Source: Chrysopilus asiliformis (taxonomy: Eukaryota > Arthropoda > Insecta > Diptera > Rhagionidae). From it: a stretch of 64,000 bases of DNA. The notes under the pieces were generated by a model. It was given only the letters and a program-made list of their open reading frames with translations. It was not told the origin of the DNA and made no database searches. Location: positions 13,015,388 through 13,079,387 of the forward strand of contig OZ035962.1 of assembly GCA_964034945.1 (NCBI GenBank), given 5' to 3'. A program made the position numbers and the translations under genes. This document shows positions 13,201 to 25,200 of the stretch, one piece after another (positions within the stretch are counted from its first letter, which is position 1; each line of letters opens with the position of its first letter).

Positions 13201-16200
13201 CGCAATCCGCGCTACAGACGGACGGACAGACGGACGGACGGACATGCTAAATTCAACTTTTTTTTATCATTCTAAACACACTGGTGTAATTCATTTTTGT
13301 GTGTGATGACGGGATCTTGGCGTTACAAACGGTAAGGCAAATCTAATATACCCTTTGGTTTCACCATACGGGTATAAAAACTGCCAGCCCGAAGGTTTTC
13401 CGAGAAAATTGTGTTGTGTGTGTTTAGAGGTTAGTTTCATTGGAACCCACTCCTCATATGGGTCGAAAGAAAATTCTCTTCACTTAACAGGTTGCACGAC
13501 CCACAATTCTATCGCCTTACCTCTCCTGCTAGGCACGTAAATGTTCGTTGCCGGCTAAGGCTCGTCGGTTTGGGGTGGGAGATCTTGCAAGGGGGTAAAG
13601 GCCACTCCAACAAAATAAAAAAATAAAACGTGCCTTCGAAATTTAGCTATGAATTCCCATCTATCGATTTCAACGAACACAAAAAAAATAAGGGGAAAAT
13701 GACTATTCAATTAGATTAAGCAGAAAACTGAGTTGCGGATTCTACTTCGATCGATGGATCAAGTCCGGAAGCCGACCGGATCATGCTTCTCTGCCCGTCC
13801 CAAGGTAGTTTCCCCTACATCACTCTCTAACTATAACGACTTAACCTATCATTTTGGATTCCTCGCGCACTAGAATTGGTTTTTCTTCTCGCTTAGGCGC
13901 CATAAAGGATTTGGACGTTTTAGGTGCCCGAGGGATTCCTACTAGAGCCTGAAACTTTCAACGATTCCCCAAAAAGAACAAACACGGTAATTAACATGAA
14001 CACCTGATACAAATGTTTATTACTATTTAATATGAACAGCTAGTGTACATCCTAACAAACTTATATTTCTGTGAAATTTTAACAACCTTGAGTTGTTGTA
14101 CATTTGGTTATTAAACTTAAAAATTAACAGACCAATTCAATTTTAATATAAAATTGAAGTTTGTAAATGCCGCGTTCTGATTTTTGGCATGTAATGTCAA
14201 ATTAGAAAAACTTATATATCAATTTAGAAAAATTTATAGGTTAATTAGAAAAATTTATATATCAATTTAGAAAAATTTATAGGTTAATTAGAAAAATTTA
14301 TATATCAATTTAGAAAAATTTATAGGTTAATTAGAAAAATTTATATTTTACGACTATGTTGGGTAGCAGAAAATCGTGATAATTAGATAATAGAGAAAAT
14401 TACTTACGCAACTATCCTCGGTGCCCGCTTCTGGCGTTGTGCACAGCGCTAGATGATGGCTAAACTGAAACGGCTCAAACCTTGCGAAATTTATCAAATT
14501 TTCTGCTACGACTATTACAGGATTTCACGATTTTTAAAAATAAGGACCTAACAGTCGACCGTTGTGCGCCCCGTTGATACTTCTGTTCCGTTTTTTTTTT
14601 GTTTCACGACCTTTGGTCTGAAGACTACCGGAAACTGATGCAACGACTTCGCTGGGAATTAACGTTAATTTTCTCCCGGCCCTCCGCGTTGTTGAAATTC
14701 GGGTCCGGTCTGCGAATTTACCTCACCAAAAGCTGAGGGAGTCCTCTGCTTAATATAAAACCAGGACGTGGACCTGGATCAACTTCCGCCCTTACAAAGG
14801 CGGGATACTGCTTGATGCGGTTTGCCCGTATCTTTTTTTATTCCGGCTACCGATGGCTCGGATGTTTAGCGATTTCTGCGTTGGCAATTATGGCGTAGAG
14901 ATCTTTATATGGTGTTGCGGAATAACTCCCTACTAAGGCGATGTGATCATCCGCTCACCCTTTGCAAAAATGCGGTCGGCGTTCGGTCTGCGCGGCTGGG
15001 GAGTAATATCTTTTGCCGCTTAATACGATGAGCAGCCGAACACTCGACCGATGAAAGATTTCCCCCTTTGTTTATTAGATCCAACGCACTCGCTTGTTTT
15101 AATTTTTTTGCTGGAGATTAGCATCACACGGTATCTAAAAATTTTGATTGATACACGATGAGAACTATTGCGAATCACACGGTCAATCACCAAAAAAAAG
15201 GAACGGGGTCTCTTACCTAACGTGTGGTTGCTCCGGACTTGTTTTCCAAAATGATGCATTTGGATTTGATGGAGCGTAAGTCAGGGACGGTCCCCCCAAA
15301 ATAATTACCCCAAAAAAAGGTACTCTACTAAGGTCACTAATTGACTTAAAGTGCTAATCGTTTGGGCTGTTCAACTTTAACCTTTATTTTTAATTTTATT
15401 TATTATTATTTAAACTGAGCAAATTCAAGATTTGACCACACAACAGGGCAAAAAAAATGACTGCGACCGCGTCGGACAATATTTTTGAAAAAAGTGGTCA
15501 ACCTAAAAATTTCGAAAATTATTGCGTCACACCCTTCAACGTGGGGCTGACCCACCCTGAGACAATATTCTTGGTCTAGCCGGGCCTAAACCTTGCTAAA
15601 GACGTAAATCTTTAGCGTGGTAGACTCCTAAAACTTTTCCTTGCAGATCTTCTATTTTATAAAGATTTTTGCCAACTTTGCTGTTCACTCTACATTTTAC
15701 GAATTTTTTACAAAGTTTCGCATTCAGGCCTTTAGTAGCGTCGCTGAGCACAAAGTTGCGACGATAAATTTCTTGTCCTGGAGCAAACGTCCTGTTTCTG
15801 GCTCGGAGATTATACTTCTCCACGGTTTTGTCTTGAGATTCTTGCAGTCTTTTATACACGTTTGATCTAATAACATTCATCTTGTCGGTACCCATAAGAA
15901 GACGTGTGTGGCCGTCTAACAGAGAACTTAGTTTCTTTAAAAGTGGGTATTCTGATCCGTGGCATATCATATTGTTACCGAATAGAACTTGATACGGAGA
16001 GGCACCGATTACAGTGTGGATAGAACTTCGGAGAGACATCATGATGTAATCCAGGTTACTATCCCAGTGTCTTTGATCCTCTCCTAGATATGTTCGGATT
16101 GCCGCGAGAATAGATCGATTTAGTCTCTCGGATGCATTTGCTTGCGGAGAGTATACGGCAGTTCTAATGTGTTGGATTCCATATGCTTCCAGAAACTTCT

Positions 16201-19200
16201 GAAACATGGATGACGTAAATTGTTTTCCGTTGTCGGAAATGATTTGCTCAGGGACTCCAAACGTACTAAAAACTTCGTTCAAGATTCTTACAACCGATTT
16301 AGAATTTGCGTTACGTAGCGGTTTTGCGAAAGGAAATTTACTATGGTGATCCAAGACTAAGAATAACACGGTATTACCATTTTTGGATCTGGGATACGGG
16401 CCTAGGAAGTCAATGTATAGCTTTTGCCATGGTCTCATTGGCAAGGACATTCGACCTGTTTTGGGTTTCATGATGTAATTAGGTGCTTTACATTCTTTGC
16501 AGTCTTCACACTCCTTTAATGCGTTTCTTACTTGAGTGGACATATTGGGCCAAAAGTATCTCTGCTGCAGTCTGTGTAGTGTTTTATTAATCCCCCCATG
16601 CGAAGCTTGAGGCGATTGATGAGCCATAATGATCAAACCCTGGGTTAGCCCCGACGGCACCCATAACTTCCAAGTTTTATCCTGTTGTATAGGATCCCCA
16701 CGGTAAGGACTTGTCCTTTTGTAGACGAACCCCTCTGACTCTTGTAAATCAGGTAATTTATCTTGGTTCGCTTTTATAGCTTGAATAAGGTCTTTGTATT
16801 CTTGTGAATTGAATTCATCCGAATTCAAGTCAACCTCGACTATTAACTGATTAGGAATGTGGTCAATCTCCTCTACATAAGCTCGAGACAGGGTGTCCGC
16901 CACTACATTCATGGAACCTTTCCTATGCTGGATTTCGAAATTAAATCCTTGGAGTTTGAGGCTCCATCTGGCCAATCTTCCATTTAAGTCTTTTTGATTC
17001 ATTAACCATCTCAAACTCGCATGGTCCGTAATCATGGTGAAGGGGTGACCCTCAACGTATGGACGGAATTTTTTTATACTTATTATCGCAGCTAAGCATT
17101 CCAATTCTGTCACGGAGTACTTTTTCTGCGTCGCTGTTAATTTTTGAGATATATACGATATAGGTCTCTCGTCTCCTGCAGCGTCTAACTGAAAGAGCAC
17201 TCCCCCTATGCCCAGATTGGAAGCGTCGCATTGTATGTAAAAATGCTTTGTGTAGTCCGCATGCACAAGAACGGGTGCGGATGTCAGTGCTTTTTTTAGC
17301 TTCTCAAACGACTCTTCTGCTTCGGCCGAGAATGTGAATTTCTTTGATCGTTTTAAACAATCTGAAATTGGCGCTGTGAGACCGGAAAAATCTTTAATGA
17401 AACGACGGTACCACCCCGCCATCCCCAGAAACCGGCGTATCTGTTTTGGAGTCTTTGGTGATGGAAATTTCGAAATCGCGGAAAGCTTTTCGGGATCCAC
17501 TTTCAGACAACCTCCTCCAACTATGTACCCCAGGTATCGGAGTTCTTTAAAACAGAACTTCGATTTCTGTAGATTTATGGTTAGGCCCGCCGCTCTTAGG
17601 AGTCGTGCTATCTCTCTAAGTAGTTCTAACATCTCTTCGAAGGTAGGGGCGATTATTAATAAATCGTCTAGATACACTAAGACCTTTTGACGCAGCTCAT
17701 TTGGTATTACTTTATCCATTAGTCTTTGTAGTCTTTGGGACGCGTTGCAAAGACCAAAAGCCATAACCTTATAATGATATAAAGGACGGCCAGGAATTGA
17801 AAACGCCGTTAACTCTTTAGAATCTTGGCTGAGGGGTACTTGCCAGAAGGCATTTTTAAGGTCAACGCTACTAATAAAAATTGTATCGTCCAGTCTGTTC
17901 AATAACCCTTCGATGTGTTGTAGAGGATATGCGTCCTTTTTAGTGACGCTATTGAGTTTGCGGGAGTCCAAACATAACCTATTTTTACCCGGTTTACGTA
18001 CTAACACAATTGGGGAGCTCCACGCACTGGAACTTTCCTCTATAACTCCCATTTTCAACATTTCATCGATCTCATCGTTCATCATGCGCTGTATAGCAGG
18101 GGAGACCGGAAAGTGTCGTTGTTTAATCGGCTTGGCATCACCGACATCGATGACATGTTCCTCTAAATGTGTCCGTCCCAGTCCTTCTTTTTCATAAGAG
18201 GGAAACAGTTCTTTTACTTCTTGAAGTTTTTTTGTTTGATCCTTGTTCAACTTATGTAAATTGGGATCCGAAATTTCAGAAGGAGCGATTTCCGCGATTA
18301 GATGAGGCGCGACTTGGAACACTTTCCAAAAGTTCACCCCGAAATACAACGCATGAGTTAACGATGGAACAACATAAAGGTCAATGTCTTTTGTGGTGTT
18401 TTGAAATGTAACAGGTACAGTGATTTGGCCAACAACCTTTTGATTTTGACCGTCTGCTGTCCTTATTGAGCTTGGGAATCCTTTAAATGGCAATTTATTT
18501 ACGTTGAGAAGATCTAAACCTGGCTTGCCAATGCAACTTATTGTCGCTCCGCTATCTAGTAAGCCGATCATCTCTGTATGGTTGATCAGCACTTTAGCAT
18601 ATGGCCTTTCGTCTTTTTCTCGGTTAAAGATCATCGTTGATATTTCTCGTCGCAATTTTTTTCGTTGGCGAAATTTTTCCCTAAGCTTACGTATGTAATC
18701 TTTGGGACCCGAAACATTCTTATCATCTGCGAATATTTTTTTACGTGCTGATTCATAATTTTTTAGACGTTCATGTAAGGAGAAATTGAATTCTGTTTGG
18801 GTTGAGCTATTTCTAAATTTATTTTTCAATAATGTGATACTTTTTGTGTTTGAGGCAACTGTTCTTAAGACTTTTCGAGAGATTGGGTTGTGGGCCGAGC
18901 ATTCACTGTTAGATTCTCGGCCCTCCGGCGGTTTTCCGGACGACAATTAGTGCAATTTGGTACTCTCACTTCTGGTTTCCCACATTTGAAACAAAATAGA
19001 TTGCGATAAGACGCTGGGCAATCTCGAAAAGAATGGCCGGGCGTTTTGCAATTCCAGCAATTAAATTGAACTGTTTCATTTTTGTTTACATTATTGTTTC
19101 TCATTGGGTGATTAATTGCGTCAACTTGCGGAGTGTCTTCTTCGCTATCTGAAGCAAGTTCTATTTGGCACACTTGCCGCTTTAGGGGTGGTTTCGAAGA

Positions 19201-22200
19201 TTTGAAACCGTACATATATGTAGCCCGTTGAATGACATATCGTTCAGCTTTTCGGCATGCCTCCCTTAATTGATCCAGAGTTTGGAAGGGATGGGAAAAT
19301 ACCAGCTGTCCTATTCTATTGTTGACGTTATCCTTTATAATGTCAATTAGATCAAGGTCAGGGATTGGATTTTGCATTTGTGAGTGAAGCGTCGTAATTT
19401 TATCAAAATATTCGTCGAATTTTTCGCTCGCTTCTTGACGCGTCTCATTGATCAACCGGTAGAGTTCGCGGTCTGATAACTTCGTGAATTTTTTTGCCAA
19501 TCCCTCTTTTAGAATTTCCCAGGTTATATTTGGACGATTCTTAATAAACTTCCAATACCACGAGTCAGCACTTCCTGAGACCAAAAGGTGGAAGTTGTCC
19601 ACAATTTGTGCGTTTGAATGATTTTGACTCTGAGCTAATTTTTGGACACGGAAAATGAAGTCTTCGACGGTCATCGTCGTAGATGTACCATCGAAGTTTA
19701 GCCTCCATTTATGCATATTGCACTGTCTATTGGATCTATGGTCCCGAGTACTATTTTGGTTTTGAACTCTCGAAACCTCTTCGGCTGAACTTGGGGAGAA
19801 GGTATCATAGTTATCTGGTGAATGAGAAGTATGATTGAACCTGTTGTGAAAACCGCTAAGTGGTTGGTGATGACTTGGATAAGATGCTCGAGCATCCCGA
19901 GTGTGCTGATTATTCTGATCTCCCAAACGGAGTTCAATCATTTCCTCTATCATATTCACGAGATCTCGATCTTGTTTGCCCCGTTCTTCCTCATAATATT
20001 TCTGAGACCTATTATCCCTAACTGTTCTGGCTCCATGGCTTGGCAAGGATGGTTTTCCTTGAAAGTTTTTGCTTCTGTAGGATCTTGCACCAGGAGATTT
20101 TATATTAAATTTTGCTTTCACTACTTCTTCTAACAGGGAGACTAAATGATCCCGATCGCTATTTGTATTCGGGTCAGGAATGGGTTGAGAATTTTCTCGT
20201 TTATTTTCATTCTCCATGTATTGTTTCTTTTCATAAGTGGCAGTTAGCCCTTTGGCTGCTTTTAGAACTTCTCTAACCGAAAGTGAGGGCATTCTTTGTT
20301 CTTTGGGATACGCTCCTAAACCGATAGTCTCGTTTACCGCCCCTAAAGGTTGGGAGGAAAAGCTAACTTTTTTTGGTTGTTCCTGATTTTTGTTCGAATT
20401 TTGAACATCACTAGAAGCTTCTAAAGTTTTGCGTATAAATTCACTCTCGATCTCTTCTGATACACCGCCCCTACGAGTTTGTTCCGAACTAAGTGGCGTT
20501 CTAAAATTGATCGCTCCCGCTCCTTCTTCTGGGGCAAGATCTTCTTCCTTGCCACTCATTTCGTGCCGGGGAAAACGCGCTGAATAATTCCCATACGAGG
20601 AAAATACTTGTTTTTCTTTGTCCATTCTGGACTTAGTGTCTTCGTCCGAATCGCTACTTGGTTGTCGATCTTCGGTGTTTGGGTATGGCGAAAAGGATAA
20701 TCGCTTTCCCCTTCCTCGACCTGCTGCTTTCGCGGATAAGGCTTTTAGTTGCCTTCGAGTAATCGGCATTTATGAGAGTTCTCGAATCTCAGACTTCCGA
20801 ATGGGCAAGGTATCAAAGAATGGTTTTAAAGCTTCTCTGCTAAGAAGTTGACTTTACTACTTTATTTTATAATTGACTCCTAGATTTACTTCCGCGAACC
20901 GAGTTCGGAATGAGGGGGTTATCTCTTTTGACCCTTAAGTGAAAGAGCGTAATTTATACAAAAAGGTATATATATATAATCCTAAAATCCTGAAGGCAGT
21001 TTAAAATGCCGAATCTAGATCAAAACGCTGATCCTTATAATTAATGACAAAACCTAAAATAATCTACACTCAAGACTTATCTGTCTAAACGTATAAGCAG
21101 ACCAATGTCTAATAGTTAACTTCTGCCGCTAAATGTTTCGCACGCAGTATTTAAAAAAAAACTTTCAAACTGTTATAACAACAATTTTTTTTTCGATGTG
21201 TATGTGTCTCGGTTGACACCTCCTATTCACGTTTTTCAATAGCGGAATACCGCGTGGAACTTGACCAAGTGAATCCCTGAATCCTTATTAAAGATTCGAT
21301 TCGAATTATATTTTATTTCTAGGTGAATAAATATTTGCGGACAAGGAAATATTTTAATTATATATCTGTGAGTTTTATCACACGCAATTTGCGACTAATA
21401 TGATTATATGTATCTATGTATGTATACTTTGTGACACCGTAGAGCATTAATTACGGCTTTACCGTGTGCTTTATTAATATTTATTTATGTGTATATTTCA
21501 TAAATTTAGGAGTGATGTAAGGTACTTCTTTCCCGCTGAAGGTTCAGATTAGCTAATATAAAATAACGTAAACTGATTAAACAAAATGACAAAATGAAAT
21601 TCAGCATGGAATTTTAAGCTTTACTATTGATGTCTTAATAAACAATTCGTAGAAAAGATACCCATTTCGTACGGCTTTATTATAGACTTAAATTAACACT
21701 TCTTGCTGAGCTTTGTTCATCACACAATACTTATCGACTGAAGTTAATGTGAGAACCGAAGTTGACTAGAAGTTTCTTAGTATCTTGCCAGCTTAGAGAC
21801 AGACGCTCAATCAGCCTTGCTGACTGCGGACTTCTCTACTAACCGGAGAAACTTGTACTGAAATGAACTACTTGAAATGCTCACTAAACGTCCAGACAGC
21901 TCTCCATGATAACCACGGACAGGACAGGATGCGTCTGTAAAACACTCAATTTCATTCACACCTGCTTGAATACAAAACAAAATTGAAGTTGGCTGACAAT
22001 TTGGCTTCCGAATTTGATGTTTTCTTAGCTTCAAAATATATAATTTCTTTCCGCGCATCACCTGATGTTAAGTGAGCGCTGACTTGGGTGTTATAAGCCT
22101 GTATCTAACTGCATTCTACCTTTGGGCGCCATTTATTGTTGTGTGTGTTTAGAGGTTAGTTTCATTGGAACCCACTCCTCATATGGGTCGAAAGAAAATT

Positions 22201-25200
22201 CTCTTCACTTAACAGGTTGCACGACCCACAATTCTATCGCCTTACCTCTCCTGCTAGGCACGTAAATGTTCGTTGCCGGCTAAGGCTCGTCGGTTTGGGG
22301 TGGGAGATCTTGCAAGGGGGTAAAGGCCACTCCAACAAAATAAAAAAATAAAACGTGCCTTCGAAATTTAGCTATGAATTCCCATCTATCGATTTCAACG
22401 AACACAAAAAAAATAAGGGGAAAATGACTATTCAATTAGATTAAGCAGAAAACTGAGTTGCGGATTCTACTTCGATCGATGGATCAAGTCCGGAAGCCGA
22501 CCGGATCATGCTTCTCTGCCCGTCCCAAGGTAGTTTCCCCTACATCACTCTCTAACTATAACGACTTAACCTATCATTTTGGATTCCTCGCGCACTAGAA
22601 TTGGTTTTTCTTCTCGCTTAGGCGCCATAAAGGATTTGGACGTTTTAGGTGCCCGAGGGATTCCTACTAGAGCCTGAAACTTTCAACGATTCCCCAAAAA
22701 GAACAAACACGGTAATTAACATGAACACCTGATACAAATGTTTATTACTATTTAATATGAACAGCTAGTGTACATCCTAACAAACTTATATTTCTGTGAA
22801 ATTTTAACAACCTTGAGTTGTTGTACATTTGGTTATTAAACTTAAAAATTAACAGACCAATTCAATTTTAATATAAAATTGAAGTTTGTAAATGCCGCGT
22901 TCTGATTTTTGGCATGTAATGTCAAATTAGAAAAACTTATATATCAATTTAGAAAAATTTATAGGTTAATTAGAAAAATTTATATATCAATTTAGAAAAA
23001 TTTATAGGTTAATTAGAAAAATTTATATATCAATTTAGAAAAATTTATAGGTTAATTAGAAAAATTTATATTTTACGACTATGTTGGGTAGCAGAAAATC
23101 GTGATAATTAGATAATAGAGAAAATTACTTACGCAACTATCCTCGGTGCCCGCTTCTGGCGTTGTGCACAGCGCTAGATGATGGCTAAACTGAAACGGCT
23201 CAAACCTTGCGAAATTTATCAAATTTTCTGCTACGACTATTACAGGATTTCACGATTTTTAAAAATAAGGACCTAACAGTCGACCGTTGTGCGCCCCGTT
23301 GATACTTCTGTTCCGTTTTTTTTTTGTTTCACGACCTTTGGTCTGAAGACTACCGGAAACTGATGCAACGACTTCGCTGGGAATTAACGTTAATTTTCTC
23401 CCGGCCCTCCGCGTTGTTGAAATTCGGGTCCGGTCTGCGAATTTACCTCACCAAAAGCTGAGGGAGTCCTCTGCTTAATATAAAACCAGGACGTGGACCT
23501 GGATCAACTTCCGCCCTTACAAAGGCGGGATACTGCTTGATGCGGTTTGCCCGTATCTTTTTTTATTCTGGCTACCGATGGCTCGGATGTTTAGCGATTT
23601 CTGCGTTGGCAATTATGGCGTAGAGATCTTTATATGGTGTTGCGGAATAACTCCCTACTAAGGCGATGTGATCATCCGCTCACCCTTTGCAAAAATGCGG
23701 TCGGCGTTCGGTCTGCGCGGCTGGGGAGTAATATCTTTTGCCGCTTAATACGATGAGCAGCCGAACACTCGACCGATGAAAGATTTCCCCCTTTGTTTAT
23801 TAGATCCAACGCACTCGCTTGTTTTAATTTTTTTGCTGGAGATTAGCATCACACGGTATCTAAAAATTTTGATTGATACACGATGAGAACTATTGCGAAT
23901 CACACGGTCAATCACCAAAAAAAAGGAACGGGGTCTCTTACCTAACGTGTGGTTGCTCCGGACTTGTTTTCCAAAATGATGCATTTGGATTTGATGGAGC
24001 GTAAGTCAGGGACGGTCCCCCCAAAATAATTACCCCAAAAAAAGGTACTCTACTAAGGTCACTAATTGACTTAAAGTGCTAATCGTTTGGGCTGTTCAAC
24101 TTTAACCTTTATTTTTAATTTTATTTATTATTATTTAAACTGAGCAAATTCAAGATTTGACCACACAACAATTGTGAATTAATTTTCCAATTTTCTGCCA
24201 ATCTCATTTATTTCAAAAAATTGCATTTCGTGAACGGTTGGTCGTAAATACACGATTTTTATGTTAAAATGCAATAAAATTGTCTTTCAAATTCTTTATT
24301 GTTGGTAATTCAATTTGACATTTGGTAATTTAATTTGACAATAATATTTACTGAAAATCGATGAGTAATAAAAGAGGATTTCCTCAAATTTTCCAGAATT
24401 TCTTGATGCTTTGAAAAATAGTGTGGATTTTTTTTCCACTATAATATGTATTTTATTTATACTTTCCTTTGCTATAAAGGGAAAGTATTGTACTCGTATT
24501 GATGACAGAGACCGACTCGAGAACGGGGATAGATAGAAACTTTCTACGAAATTTGATTCAGGCAAAATTTTGAGGATGTCCGTCGCTTTGTCTGTCGTTC
24601 TGGCGGTTTGTCCGTTGTACGTATCTTAAATAACTCGAGAATGGGTTGAGCTGGTGATTTGAAATATTTTTTTGTAAATGAGTTTTGTGAAAATCGCCAT
24701 CAACTTTTGGAAAACTAGCGCAATCGTTTTCACAACAAAGAAGGTGTGCCTGAGAGGCACATGCTAATCAGTGGTAAAAATAACTCTTGCCTTTTAGGGT
24801 TGATATTGACTTTTTTCTAATATTTGTTTTTTGATTACTTTTTTTAAAATTTCAAATGCAAAATGGAACTTACGATTTCTATGTCAATTTTTTAACAAGA
24901 ACTTTTTCTGGAAGCAGCCCGAATTTATCATAAACCATCCCCATTGACTACTTTGTCATAACGATCTAGAAATATTTTAGCATGTTTTACGGATATTTTT
25001 TCGAAGATTAATAAATGTATCTTTAAAATTGAAAATTCAATTGCATTATAAAATTTAAAAAAATTGCATAGATATGAATTCTTGCCGCAATAAAAGTTCG
25101 TTTGTGTATAAAAAATTCATTAATTCATTGAATGGAAAAAAAACGTTAAAATTGATTTCAATTTAAACTTTTATGAAAATAACTAACAGATATTTGATTT

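Larger units (their letters stand above)
13412..24170 (-). mobile_element. Complete, young Gypsy-type LTR retrotransposon with 2.03-kb LTRs
   Basis: A 10,759-bp element lies in the last Fhos intron, antisense to the host gene. Two LTRs of 2,034 bp (13412-15445, 22137-24170) start TGTTGTGTG and end CACACAACA. The only difference I found is C14844 versus T23569. It is flanked by ATTG on both sides (13408-13411; 24171-24174). On the minus strand the order is 5' LTR (right), primer binding site, leader of about 1.3 kb, gag, pol with protease-RT-RNaseH-integrase, 3' LTR (left). This domain order is Gypsy/Metaviridae. Long LTRs with a lysine-tRNA-like primer site recall the Osvaldo/Ulysses group of fly elements, which is an inference. 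No env frame is seen. Confidence 0.97.

Noticed and set aside
15020..15259. 79-codon frame in both LTRs (also 23745-23984)
   Set aside because: Identity in the two LTRs follows from the LTRs being identical; no recognised domain. Kept only as a remark.
13412..15595. Search for an env gene after pol
   Set aside because: Between the end of pol (15596) and the 3' LTR there are only 150 bp and the LTR has no long membrane-protein frame; the element is a retrotransposon without env.
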